Origin: a virus
Length of the DNA stretch: 64,000 nt
Strand: one strand, 5' to 3'
IMG/VR virus record: IMGVR_UViG_3300010430_000004
Coordinates: 1-64,000 of that record
Made by a program: the position numbers and the translations under genes. Below, one piece after another: positions 26,900-35,003 of this stretch. Position 1 is the first letter of the stretch; the number at the start of each line of letters is the position of its first letter. Below the pieces are notes generated by a model. That model searched no databases and was not told where the DNA came from. It saw only the letters and a program-made list of their open reading frames with translations.

Positions 26900-27851
26900 T
26901 AAAGTAATTAGTGCCATCTTTGTTCCAACCAATGCCAGGACCAATATAAGTGTTGGTCAATAGCTTTGGATAAAATCTATAACTAAACGGTATAAAGTTA
27001 ACCCCTACATCACTAAAGTCTGTGTTAGCATCTACTCCAAATTGTAAAAACTTATAATCTAGATCATTTCTGGAGTTTCCATAACCAGAGGTACTAAAGT
27101 TGAGGGTTGGCCTAACAAAACTTTTACCAGAACCCAGACCAGCATTAATACCCATATTAGTATGTGGTGCCCACCATAAAATTTTCTTATCTTCTATCTT
27201 TTCAGTAGGGTCAATAATGGCTGTTCCACCAATAATTTTCAGTGGATATTTTTTATCTTGCCAACTAGAATATCCGTCTATTCTTTTAGCTAATGGGCTT
27301 CTTTCTTTCTTTATTAAAAAAGCCTTGGAAAAAACCCTAACGTGTCCTGTCTTCTCATCTACTGTTTGTAAGGTATTGACCTCTATCTCAAAGGCATAGT
27401 TTCTTTTGTAGGTCCTGCCATCGTTTTTAATCATTATGTAGCCTACTGCTGGAGAGTCTGGCCCTGCTAGGCGTAGCTCGTTTAAGACATAGTTTCTTGT
27501 TCTTTTCTTAGTCTCAAAATAATAGTCTGGTCCATTTTGCTTTTCTACATGGCGACCAATAAGGTACGTGGCATCACTAAGCAGCTTAATTTTCTCATCT
27601 TTTTCTTTATTTACTTCTGCAAATCTCTTCTTTGCCTCTATTGCTAAGTCTTTCTGGGTGCGATAGTCGCTTTCTAATTTTGCAGTATATTTAGTAAGTT
27701 GCTCATATTTTGTCTTAGTTCCTATAAGTTCAGCATATTTAACTTTCTCTTGACTATCTCTCCAAAGCGAATAGCCAAATAGTACTATGCCTACAACTGT
27801 AACCAATATCAGTAAATTACTGAAATACTTAGAAAAAATGTCCTTAATCAT
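26877..27851 (-). CDS. Membrane-anchored coiled-coil protein with beta-barrel-like C-terminus
   Basis: 324 aa. A transmembrane segment (NLLILVTVVGIVLFGYSLW, about 12-30), a coiled coil (about 38-90), then a beta-rich C-terminal third with alternating aromatic strands ending ...YFINLNLSL, like outer membrane barrel strands. An envelope-spanning, spanin-like role could fit but is unproven. Motif B on this strand lies upstream. Confidence 0.55.
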   Translation of the reverse strand: MIKDIFSKYFSNLLILVTVVGIVLFGYSLWRDSQEKVKYAELIGTKTKYEQLTKYTAKLESDYRTQKDLAIEAKKRFAEVNKEKDEKIKLLSDATYLIGRHVEKQNGPDYYFETKKRTRNYVLNELRLAGPDSPAVGYIMIKNDGRTYKRNYAFEIEVNTLQTVDEKTGHVRVFSKAFLIKKERSPLAKRIDGYSSWQDKKYPLKIIGGTAIIDPTEKIEDKKILWWAPHTNMGINAGLGSGKSFVRPTLNFSTSGYGNSRNDLDYKFLQFGVDANTDFSDVGVNFIPFSYRFYPKLLTNTYIGPGIGWNKDGTNYFINLNLSL

Positions 27852-27877
27852 CAGAGTCTCCTAACCTATTGGCATTA

Positions 27878-27891
27878 CTATAATAATATCG
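27878..27891 (-). promoter_or_regulatory. Motif B promoter-like element
   Basis: Minus-strand CGATATTATTATAG, about 30 bp upstream of the membrane protein gene starting at 27851. Confidence 0.5.
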
Positions 27892-27902
27892 CCAAACTGT
27901 GG

Positions 27903-27916
27903 TAATCTTTATTAAA
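27903..27916 (+). promoter_or_regulatory. Motif A late-promoter-like element
   Basis: TAATCTTTATTAAA, plus strand, just before the gene at 27937. It faces away from the motif B copy 12 bp to its left. Confidence 0.55.
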
Positions 27917-27936
27917 AGGACTTTTGTGGGATCATT

Positions 27937-28251
27937 ATGAGTATAGAAGACGTTAAAGCTGATGTAAAAACTATAGGTACAAAATTAGACGATTTTCATG
28001 TGAGAATCGCCAATATTGAAGCATTGCTAGAAGTCTATAACAGCCTCTTAGAAGTTCACATAGAAGGGGTAAAAGAGAACAAAAGAAGAAATGACCTTCT
28101 TGAACAAAAGCACAACATGGAAGTTCTCAAATTCGAAAAAACCATGGCCCCTATTGAATCTCATGTAAAAATTGTAAACTTTACATTTAGATATATGTTC
28201 TTACCAATCACAATAGCTGTTGCTATTTTTTGGATAAAAACAAACTTTTAA
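27937..28251 (+). CDS. XhlA-like coiled-coil/TM protein (possible holin accessory)
   Basis: 104 aa. An N-terminal coiled coil (IEDVKADVKTIGTKLDDF...) and a single C-terminal transmembrane helix (MFLPITIAVAIFWI) match the layout of XhlA-type lysis accessory proteins. Next to two other envelope-active candidates (26606 and 26877). The lysis role is inferred from layout. Confidence 0.55.
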   Translation: MSIEDVKADVKTIGTKLDDFHVRIANIEALLEVYNSLLEVHIEGVKENKRRNDLLEQKHNMEVLKFEKTMAPIESHVKIVNFTFRYMFLPITIAVAIFWIKTNF

Positions 28252-28691
28252 TCATCGCTTTCATCTAAATCAGAATAGTCTTTAACGACAACATTATCTT
28301 TGGCCTTTTTCTCAGGCTCATCCTTTTTAATCTTAACTTTCTTACCATCCACAATAGTATAACCCTTTTTAGCGAGTTCTCTAAGGTTTTCAGCAACAGC
28401 TTCTTCATCTGCTTTGCGTATTCTTTCAGCGTGTTCTTTAGAGCCTTCAGGATTAATAGTATTATCTATGATATCTGGGATTGTATCAAAATCAATATTG
28501 TCCACATCATCTTCATAGTAATGCTGAAGAAGCCACATTACTGGCATCTTTTCAACTTTAGCCAAATCCATGCTAAAATTCTTTGATATTTGACGACACA
28601 TTCTTCTATACATAAATGGTGCATTTTCTTCAATAGCATCAGAAAGTGCTTTTAATTTGGCTAGTCTGTATATAGAAAAATTATCGCTCAT
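28248..28691 (-). CDS. Hypothetical acidic/basic tail protein of early operon
   Basis: 147 aa with a helical N-terminus and a very charged C-terminus (KIKKDEPEKKAKDN...SDLDESDD). Last gene of the leftward operon that begins at the UvsW-like helicase. Unknown function. Confidence 0.6.
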   Translation of the reverse strand: MSDNFSIYRLAKLKALSDAIEENAPFMYRRMCRQISKNFSMDLAKVEKMPVMWLLQHYYEDDVDNIDFDTIPDIIDNTINPEGSKEHAERIRKADEEAVAENLRELAKKGYTIVDGKKVKIKKDEPEKKAKDNVVVKDYSDLDESDD

Positions 28692-28693
28692 AG

Positions 28694-29209
28694 TTACTCA
28701 GGTAAATTTACGTCAGAGTCTTGATCAGCTTCAGCTTCTTTAATTTCTTTATCTTTAGCTGCTTCTTCCATTTGTCTCTTAATAAACTCTTCTCGTTGTT
28801 TGGCTATTTTATCTTTGGTTTTTTCATATTCAGCTTTCATCATTTTTTCATATTCAATTTCAGCTTTTTCGCACATCTTGTTTATATGAAGAATAACATT
28901 GTAGTCTCGTAAATGACTGCCATTTAAAGCAGCACCATCAGTAGACCAAAATGGACCCCATTTGTTTAATCTATATTTAAGTTGAATAAGAGCATAAGCC
29001 ACTTCATCAGGATCAGTCAATACTCTATTGGCTATGCCAATGGTGCTGACGAAATCTTTGTGAGCATTAACATAATCAATGGCACTTAGCACACAACTAC
29101 ACTCAAAGTCGCCTATATAAGTTTGCATAGTTTTATTGCCAACCATATTAACGCTAAACTTAGCTGTTCCATCACTATTTACTGTTAAACTTGTTCCTTC
29201 AAGACTCAT
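28694..29209 (-). CDS. Hypothetical protein
   Basis: 171 aa: a beta-rich N-terminal domain then a long C-terminal helix (EKAEIEYEKMMKAEYEKTKDK...). Overlaps the upstream zinc-ribbon gene by 4 nt. Unknown. Confidence 0.6.
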   Translation of the reverse strand: MSLEGTSLTVNSDGTAKFSVNMVGNKTMQTYIGDFECSCVLSAIDYVNAHKDFVSTIGIANRVLTDPDEVAYALIQLKYRLNKWGPFWSTDGAALNGSHLRDYNVILHINKMCEKAEIEYEKMMKAEYEKTKDKIAKQREEFIKRQMEEAAKDKEIKEAEADQDSDVNLPE

Positions 29210-29436
29210 TTTTTACCTCTGTGATATTCCTCATAGCTTTTACCTTCAAGTATCCAAGGTTTATTCTTGGCTTCTTGCTTCCATTCTTTTTCATCTAGTT
29301 TGGATATAGCATCATAGTTACACTTCTCACAAACAATGCCTCTATATCTAGGTGTTTTATATTCACCATGCCAACCACAATTTACGCACCAATAATACTT
29401 AGTAGCATCATTGTCGGTTTTAGACATTGAATCCAT
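29206..29436 (-). CDS. Zinc-ribbon protein
   Basis: 76 aa. Two CxxC pairs, CVNCGWHGEYK and CEKCN, make a rubredoxin/zinc-ribbon knuckle. Internal ATG at codon 4 is an alternative start. It overlaps both neighbours. Possibly a small transcription or replication accessory protein. Confidence 0.65.
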   Translation of the reverse strand: MDSMSKTDNDATKYYWCVNCGWHGEYKTPRYRGIVCEKCNYDAISKLDEKEWKQEAKNKPWILEGKSYEEYHRGKK

Positions 29437-29710
29437 TTTCTTTGGCTTCTTTCTTGCCTAAGAAGGTTCCACCACTAGATGGATCTCCTTCTTTGCCTCT
29501 AGTTCTTTTATAACCTATTTGTGGATAGCTGATAAAAGAACCTTTAGGTACTTCTATTTGATAGACCACTCCACCAGCATCTTGGAACATAGAGCCAACC
29601 CCAATATCTTGCATAAGCTGATCAAACTCTTCTTGAGTATCTTTTAACACTTGCTTGGCAGCTTCACGCTTTTCAGCTAACTCTAAGAACTTGTTTTCTA
29701 AATCTGACAT
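29420..29710 (-). CDS. Hypothetical protein
   Basis: 96 aa: N-terminal coiled coil (LENKFLELAEKREAAKQVLKD), then a small beta region. GGAG precedes the ATG. Follows the helicase gene by 8 nt. Confidence 0.6.
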   Translation of the reverse strand: MSDLENKFLELAEKREAAKQVLKDTQEEFDQLMQDIGVGSMFQDAGGVVYQIEVPKGSFISYPQIGYKRTRGKEGDPSSGGTFLGKKEAKENGFNV

Positions 29711-29718
29711 ATACTCTC

Positions 29719-30732
29719 CTATGCTACATAGTTTTTAAGTGTTTTAAGGCTCATTAATCCAATAATATCGTGCAGCAGTTTAACGTCCTTATTCCATTTG
29801 TCATTGGTGGATACTCTAATAAAGAATTTTCCAAGACCTTCTGGGTGGATTCTGAGAAGTCTAGAAAAATATTGATTAACAGTATCAAGATTGTTTGACC
29901 CTTTAAGGTCAATAAGAGCAGTGATTCTGCCTTCGTTAAAACCTAGAATACCACGATTAACCACTATTAAACATCTATAATCGTTTTTGGTTTTAAACAG
30001 TTTAATCTGTTCGCCAGACTCATCATTGTCACTGGTAGAAAGTGCTGTTTTAAAACCTTTCTTCTCCATATAGCCTTTAGTAATTTTAGCTTGCATAATA
30101 GATTTGCAAACTATCATAACCTTATCAAGCACAGCGCCTTTGGCTTGAAGCTTTTGAAAAGAATAATCTAAACCAAGAGCAGTGGATTTGTTTGGTACTC
30201 TAACCATATCAAGGTCTACTGGAGCATATACGTTTCTTTTAAGCATTTGCTCACCAGATACATAGACGCATTTAATATTTCTGTCTTTGTTGAATTTTCC
30301 AGGAGAACCAGTAAGCAACAGGATTTGAGGATTGTGCTTCTTGATAATTTCTTGCTCCATATCAGCTAGAAAATATTCATGGGCCTCATCTATGATAAGA
30401 TAATCAATTCTGTCTACATTTTTGCTGTTAAAATAGTGAGGAAGACCTACAGAAACTTGTTTGCCTTCTCCAAGCTCACCGTATTGAAACTGATTAACAA
30501 TAGTTTCATCAAGAAGCTCCATGAACTGATCCTTAAGAACGTTTTGTCCATGAGCAAGAAATACTATTTTTTTGGATCTATCTTGGGCAAGGTCAACAAT
30601 TACATCTTTAGCCATGAATGACTTTCCACTACCAGTGGCAGCGCCTAAGAGTACAGTCTTGTTTCCTTTTCTTAAAAGTTCAAGGATCTGATCGACTGCT
30701 ATTTTTTGGTAACTATAATCTGCTAAGTTCAT
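29719..30732 (-). CDS. SF2 DNA/RNA helicase (UvsW-like)
   Basis: 337 aa. Walker A GAATGSGKS (30-38), DEAH at 115-118, motif III TGSPG (about 140) and motif VI QYFSRLLRIHPEG near 295. Short for the family, with no extra N-terminal DNA-binding domain. Probably unwinds branched replication/recombination intermediates. The ATG lies 6 nt after a TATATT -10 box with no ribosome site, so its mRNA may be leaderless. Confidence 0.85.
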   Translation of the reverse strand: MNLADYSYQKIAVDQILELLRKGNKTVLLGAATGSGKSFMAKDVIVDLAQDRSKKIVFLAHGQNVLKDQFMELLDETIVNQFQYGELGEGKQVSVGLPHYFNSKNVDRIDYLIIDEAHEYFLADMEQEIIKKHNPQILLLTGSPGKFNKDRNIKCVYVSGEQMLKRNVYAPVDLDMVRVPNKSTALGLDYSFQKLQAKGAVLDKVMIVCKSIMQAKITKGYMEKKGFKTALSTSDNDESGEQIKLFKTKNDYRCLIVVNRGILGFNEGRITALIDLKGSNNLDTVNQYFSRLLRIHPEGLGKFFIRVSTNDKWNKDVKLLHDIIGLMSLKTLKNYVA

Positions 30733-30738
30733 ATATCT

Positions 30739-30796
30739 AATATAACATGGATTGTTAAAAAATGCAAATTTATTTACATAAATGACTCAAAATGAG
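30739..30796 (-). promoter_or_regulatory. Early promoter, single-operator type
   Basis: Minus strand: palindrome CTCAAAATGAG (30786-30796), 18 bp, TTGCAT (30767-30762), exactly 17 bp, TATATT (30744-30739). Drives the helicase operon. The palindrome is a likely binding site for a phage regulator. Confidence 0.75.
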
Positions 30797-30797
30797 A

Positions 30798-31376
30798 TTA
30801 TTTTTTTACAATATCCCAAGATTTATGAGGAACTATGCTAATTGAACACACTTCGTCAATGATGTTAAGTTCTTTTGCCTTTTTAGAGGACATCCATAAA
30901 TCATGGCCTTTAGTGTTATCACTAATCATTTGCCTTACTTCATTGGCGTTTTTCTTACCAACAGATTTGGCGAATTGTTTCATTAAGTTTTTGTTAAGCA
31001 TTTTAAAGTTCTTTACTCGATCTTCAACATCTTTAATGTCACCAACAGCTCCACCAATGGCTTCGTGTATGTGAATGTTAGCATTCGGAGAGGCGTACCT
31101 CATTCCTGGACTTCCTGCTATGGCTAATAGAAAAGCTCCAGCTGAACAAGCCTTACTTGAAGTGTATGTAACTATAGGGTTAGGCATAGAGTAGAGCCTA
31201 TCAAGCAACATATTTAATCCAGTAACTGGTCCACCAGGACTATCGATTTGTATTAGAACTGGCTGGGTCTCTGGATAAGCATATTGGATATCATCAAGAT
31301 CATTGAGATATTTTTCAATAGCTTCTTCTGAAAATTTCCTAACAATTAATTTTGGTCTGGTTTTATCTGCTGCCAT
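30798..31376 (-). CDS. ClpP-like serine protease
   Basis: 192 aa. IDSPGGPV (44-51), nucleophile Ser78 in SKACSAGAFLL, His104 in IHIHEAIGG and Asp159 in GHDLWMS correspond to the ClpP triad and neighbouring blocks. In phages such proteases usually sit by the capsid genes; here it lies between helicase genes in the early arm, starting 1 bp after the DnaB-like stop. It may act on host or replication proteins rather than the prohead. Confidence 0.85.
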   Translation of the reverse strand: MAADKTRPKLIVRKFSEEAIEKYLNDLDDIQYAYPETQPVLIQIDSPGGPVTGLNMLLDRLYSMPNPIVTYTSSKACSAGAFLLAIAGSPGMRYASPNANIHIHEAIGGAVGDIKDVEDRVKNFKMLNKNLMKQFAKSVGKKNANEVRQMISDNTKGHDLWMSSKKAKELNIIDEVCSISIVPHKSWDIVKK

Positions 31377-32411
31377 CTATTCCTCATCCTTCATTAAGTT
31401 CTCTATATATTGATCAGTATCAATACTATCTAGCTTTCCTTTGTTAAATTTAAAAATATGCTCATCTTTTCCAGAATACCAACGAGAAGCGTAAATATCT
31501 ACTACAGTAGTGCCCATTTTTTTGTCTTTAGTCAACTCAAAAATACCAGTACCAAAGTTTGTTGCTAGTTTTCTACCCTCCATTCTTTCTTTAAGCGGAG
31601 CAGGGTTCTTTTTGCTCTTAAACATACACTGTGCAAACAGCGTTATACAAGGCATACCTTTCATTTTCTTAGCACTATCTAAGAAATACCATAAAGGCTC
31701 TTGAGCTTGCCAATCAGAAGTATAATTTGCTTTGGTAGCCCTATGTACTTTTGTAATATAATCAAAAATAATCATTTCAAAGCCTTGCCCAGCAGCTCCT
31801 CTTATAATTTTCTCAACAATGTCAGCATCTTTAGTGTCTGCTTCTTCTTCTGAAATAACAGTAACATATTCAGCTACTATTTTCCTTTGATTGTGAATCT
31901 TTTCAGTTTCTTCTATAGTAGTCTTACCAAGAATATGGGAGTTATAATTAATGCCTAAGTCAATACAAGCTATGCGGCCCAATACATCTTTTTTCAGTTC
32001 CTCATTAGTTATAAACAAAACCTTTCTTTGTTCACGATAAAGTCCCCATGCAATATTTGCAGCAAAAGTAGATTTACCTTGTTTTTGAGCAGCTAGAAAA
32101 CAATAAAGTTGGTTACGAGCAACTTTACAGTGCTCTTGAAATAATTTGTCAATGAATGGTCTGTTTAGTAGCGCGTCTTCTCTCGCCTCGTTGTCCAAAA
32201 TAAAATCATCGTCACCATCATAGGCTTGATTAAAGAGTTTCACAGGGTCCAAACTCTCAAGACTCTCAAGGCCTCTGTTCATTGTCTTATTTCGTTCATT
32301 CTCTCTTTTAATTCTATTAATTCTATTTTGCTCATCAAGATTTTGGATAGCTGTTTCTTCTTCTACAAGCGTTTCCAATTCTTTGCCAAATTTTTCCTTA
32401 GCATCACTCAC
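31377..32411 (-). CDS. Replicative DNA helicase, DnaB-type RecA core
   Basis: 344 aa. A RecA-like core with Walker A AAQKQGKST (107-115) and a Walker B-type MIIFDY near 215, plus a DnaB-like arrangement of conserved blocks. The N-terminal region is a short coiled segment instead of the full DnaB N-domain. Hexameric fork helicase. Overlaps the organiser-like gene upstream by 8 nt, the usual helicase/loader pairing. Confidence 0.8.
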   Translation of the reverse strand: MSDAKEKFGKELETLVEEETAIQNLDEQNRINRIKRENERNKTMNRGLESLESLDPVKLFNQAYDGDDDFILDNEAREDALLNRPFIDKLFQEHCKVARNQLYCFLAAQKQGKSTFAANIAWGLYREQRKVLFITNEELKKDVLGRIACIDLGINYNSHILGKTTIEETEKIHNQRKIVAEYVTVISEEEADTKDADIVEKIIRGAAGQGFEMIIFDYITKVHRATKANYTSDWQAQEPLWYFLDSAKKMKGMPCITLFAQCMFKSKKNPAPLKERMEGRKLATNFGTGIFELTKDKKMGTTVVDIYASRWYSGKDEHIFKFNKGKLDSIDTDQYIENLMKDEE

Positions 32412-33360
32412 TGATGGCCTCTTCTTTAGCTTTCCGTTTCTTGTATCTTGCTATCATTTCTTTTCTCATAAGGTCAGTATGTTCATTCTCAAAGTCATCT
32501 TCATCTTTAGGCTCAGGCTCTTGTATGTCAAGATCTTTAGCAAACCATTCACCTAGCAATGATTCAAATTTTTCTTCAATATTTTCTTTGTATTCTTTTT
32601 GAGCTTTAGTTTTTTGTTTCTTGCCAAAGTAATGAGTGACTAGTGTACTGACTGTAAATATGTCATTGTCAAAGTCGTCGCAATTTAAAGCGGCAGTTTC
32701 TATAATAGCTGATAGCAATCCAAAATTAACGCTTTCGCTTGCTGGAAATCTACCATTTAGCATTTCTTTAAAACTTATTTTGTTGGTTTTTGTCTCGACT
32801 TCTTGCTTGACTGGATTTGCTTTGATAGCAGTGTCTTTAGCTTTAGTGTCTTCAAACTTATTATTATCGTTATTCTTGTTATTAAGGAATTGTTCTAATT
32901 GTTTTGTTTGTTCGTTTATATCAACCTTCATATATTCTAGAATTTCAGGCAATGCTATTTTAAGGCCCAAGGGCTTTCTGCTAGTTTTGTCATTGTCAAA
33001 AATTATCTCAAAGATACCAGAATCAGTGGCCTTTTTGATAACATCTTTATATTGATTGCTACTAAAAGCCTTGCCTTGTTCAAAGGTATAATTTTGATCA
33101 CTTCTTATCAGATTTTGCAATGAAGTTCTAGTAACTGCAAAACACACCTTATTTTGGTGAATGGCACTATTTAGCATTGTAGCTAGTGCCCTGCTTATAG
33201 GATCGTAGCCAAAACTCTCGTTGTTTAGGTCGTCATATAAGTCCTGAGACATCTGCCAGTGAGGATGTATCAAGTCTTCTGGCTGAATAACCTTGGTTGT
33301 TTTCAATATAATTAATTCGTTTTTGGTTGCCAATATCTTTTTCATTAGCAGACTTGCCAT
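32404..33360 (-). CDS. Candidate replication organiser / helicase loader
   Basis: 318 aa. Residues 1-150 look like a winged-helix DNA-binding domain (RALATMLNSAIHQN..., QYKDVIKKATDSGIFEII), then a Lys/Asn-rich linker and a C-terminal helical domain that could recruit the helicase encoded next door. Tandem 12-bp repeats lie just upstream of the gene. Assignment from layout and context; no family was verified. Confidence 0.55.
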   Translation of the reverse strand: MASLLMKKILATKNELIILKTTKVIQPEDLIHPHWQMSQDLYDDLNNESFGYDPISRALATMLNSAIHQNKVCFAVTRTSLQNLIRSDQNYTFEQGKAFSSNQYKDVIKKATDSGIFEIIFDNDKTSRKPLGLKIALPEILEYMKVDINEQTKQLEQFLNNKNNDNNKFEDTKAKDTAIKANPVKQEVETKTNKISFKEMLNGRFPASESVNFGLLSAIIETAALNCDDFDNDIFTVSTLVTHYFGKKQKTKAQKEYKENIEEKFESLLGEWFAKDLDIQEPEPKDEDDFENEHTDLMRKEMIARYKKRKAKEEAISE

Positions 33361-33422
33361 TATTTTCTCCTAAATACTTAAAACCAGTAAAGAAACCAGG
33401 AATATACTAAAATTTCTGTACG

Positions 33423-33436
33423 CTTTAATAATATCG
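33423..33436 (-). promoter_or_regulatory. Motif B promoter-like element
   Basis: Minus-strand CGATATTATTAAAG about 65 bp upstream of the replication organiser candidate, directly next to the tandem repeats. Confidence 0.5.
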
Positions 33437-33443
33437 CAAAACC

Positions 33444-33517
33444 CTATACCGAATACTATACCGAATACTATACCGAATACTATACACAGAATAAGAATAA
33501 GAATAAGAATAAGAATT
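33444..33517. repeat. Tandem repeats, possible iterons
   Basis: Three perfect head-to-tail copies of CTATACCGAATA (33444-33479), a partial fourth, then four copies of AGAATA (33488-33511). They lie in the gap upstream of the replication organiser and helicase genes, so they may mark an origin. Confidence 0.7.
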
Positions 33518-34019
33518 ATTCAAAATACCCATTCTCTTCTAAATACTCCCTTTCAGGGGTTATGAAATTTTCTCTATAAGCCTTTTTAACACGATCATCA
33601 GAATAATCATTGTCACTATCCCACTTCATTTGAGGTCTGTATTTCTTCATAAGCTTTTTACCAGAGCTATCGGCGCATTGTTCAGCCTTGAGTCCATATC
33701 TAATAGTAGCAAAGGCCCTGTCAACTTCATCTATATAAGATTGACTCTTAGATGCTGAACTCTCGTATTTATAGTACTTTCCATCTACATAATTTCTATG
33801 ATGACCAAGCTCATGGAAGAAATCTTGCCAAACGTGCATGGCCAGCTGACTAAGATTGATTTGAACAAGCCTATCACAATTATAGATACCACTGCAAAGC
33901 TTTTTAACTGGTTGTATATTTAACCTATAGCCAAACTCAATCAGTGCTATGTGTCTCATTTGTCTGATAATTGAGATGTTCTTTTCTTTGCTTCTCCAGT
34001 AATTGTCATATAATCCCAT
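33516..34019 (-). CDS. HELGH metallopeptidase-like protein
   Basis: 167 aa. HELGHH (His69-Glu-Leu-Gly-His73) is the zinc-binding HExxH motif of gluzincin/metzincin-type peptidases. No signal peptide is seen, so it would act in the cytoplasm. Coupled to the 52-aa gene upstream by TAATG. The first of three HELGH proteins in the window; the others look exported. Confidence 0.65.
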   Translation of the reverse strand: MGLYDNYWRSKEKNISIIRQMRHIALIEFGYRLNIQPVKKLCSGIYNCDRLVQINLSQLAMHVWQDFFHELGHHRNYVDGKYYKYESSASKSQSYIDEVDRAFATIRYGLKAEQCADSSGKKLMKKYRPQMKWDSDNDYSDDRVKKAYRENFITPEREYLEENGYFE

Positions 34020-34177
34020 TATTGTCCTTTGTTGTATTTGTATAATTCTAATCCACAGCTAATGTAACAAAACAAAGCAAGATAAATGAATTTAGGCTCC
34101 ATAGGTATTAGAACAAATACGTTTAAATTGCCACATAAAAACATGACTATAGCTAAATGTATTCTCATGCTTTTCAT
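34019..34177 (-). CDS. Small membrane protein (52 aa)
   Basis: ATG at 34177, stop overlapping the next ATG (TAATG). Two hydrophobic segments (LAIVMFLCGNLNVFVLI and FIYLALFCYISCG). An AGGA lies upstream. Unknown function. Confidence 0.55.
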   Translation of the reverse strand: MKSMRIHLAIVMFLCGNLNVFVLIPMEPKFIYLALFCYISCGLELYKYNKGQ

Positions 34178-34181
34178 AACA

Positions 34182-34394
34182 CTATCCTGTTTGCTTTATA
34201 AATATTGTAATTAGACCAAACAAAATATAAATCCTGTTACCATAGCCTGCCTTTCCAATAACATTACTATAATATTGTTGGTAGCCTATTAAACCGTAAA
34301 GTATTTGCCAGTCTTCGTCACACCTATCTGTATAAATAGAGGTTACGTTTTCTTTAAAAATTCTAGCTTTAGTTTGTAATTTTGTTTCAGTCAT
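34182..34394 (-). CDS. Small protein with C-terminal membrane segment
   Basis: 70 aa; a polar N-terminus then a hydrophobic tail (IYILFGLITIFI). Start overlaps the stop of the 46-aa gene (ATGA). Confidence 0.55.
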   Translation of the reverse strand: MTETKLQTKARIFKENVTSIYTDRCDEDWQILYGLIGYQQYYSNVIGKAGYGNRIYILFGLITIFIKQTG

Positions 34395-34531
34395 AGTTCT
34401 CTTAACCTCTTTCTTAGTTCTTCAAGTATTTTCTCAAATCTCTTAAACTTATCTTCTACTTCAACTCGTTTAGCACTGGTTCCACATCTACCTTTATTGT
34501 CGGTAATTTCTGTGTGTAGTAAAATAAACAT
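34391..34531 (-). CDS. Small charged protein (46 aa)
   Basis: Open from ATG 34531 to TGA 34391, which overlaps the next start. It lies in the same frame as, and 13 codons beyond, the TAA of the gene at 34571. The sequence across that stop (IERLEREIN...FILLHTEI) resembles the segment before it, so it could be the rest of an interrupted gene. Confidence 0.5.
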   Translation of the reverse strand: MFILLHTEITDNKGRCGTSAKRVEVEDKFKRFEKILEELRKRLREL

Positions 34532-34570
34532 TTCAAGGCTATTGATTTCTCTCTCAAGCCTTTCAATGTC

Positions 34571-34861
34571 TTAGTCTTTACTAGTTTTCTTCCCAACACC
34601 AATAACCTCACTTATTTCGTTTAATATAAATTTGTTCTTGCTTAAGAGATTTTCTAGTTTTTTAATATTCTCTTTTAACTCATAAAGCTCTTTATCTTTC
34701 TTATAGTCATTGTATATCTTATACATAGAAGTTTTGCCCATTTTTTTAGGAAAGCAAATCAGCCTAGTTTTAGGTTTGCTTTCAAAGGCTTCAATCATTA
34801 ATAACTGATAGTCATGTAGTTTATATCCCAGATGCTTTTCAGAAAATTCTTTAAAACTCAT
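34571..34861 (-). CDS. Hypothetical P-loop-like protein
   Basis: 96 aa. Opens MSFKEFSEKHLGYKLHDYQLLMIEA, then FPKKMGKTSMYKI, which resembles a Walker A. The Q/DYQ plus GKT layout recalls phage terminase or SF2 N-termini, but the rest is a short coiled coil, so it may be a remnant. In-frame open sequence continues after its TAA. Confidence 0.5.
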   Translation of the reverse strand: MSFKEFSEKHLGYKLHDYQLLMIEAFESKPKTRLICFPKKMGKTSMYKIYNDYKKDKELYELKENIKKLENLLSKNKFILNEISEVIGVGKKTSKD

Positions 34862-34992
34862 ACAATAACAACCTTAAATCCAGCTTTATTTAGTTCAGTT
34901 AGCTGTTTGTTAGAGATTTTAGTAACCCTAACAGTTTTGGTTTTCAATGCTTCTTTAATTTTTCTAGGTAAATCCATATAGATAACGTTCAT
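34858..34992 (-). CDS. Small hypothetical protein (44 aa)
   Basis: ATG at 34992 behind GTAGGAGATAAAACA; TGA overlaps the next ATG (ATGA). Opens MNVIYMDLPRKIKEAL, similar in style to MNVLWINTKEVL of the gene at 36485. Function unknown. Confidence 0.65.
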   Translation of the reverse strand: MNVIYMDLPRKIKEALKTKTVRVTKISNKQLTELNKAGFKVVIV

Positions 34993-35003
34993 TGTTTTAT
35001 CTC

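Noticed and set aside
33444-33517. Short tandem repeats as a CRISPR array
   Set aside because: The units are 12 and 6 bp, directly adjacent without spacers.
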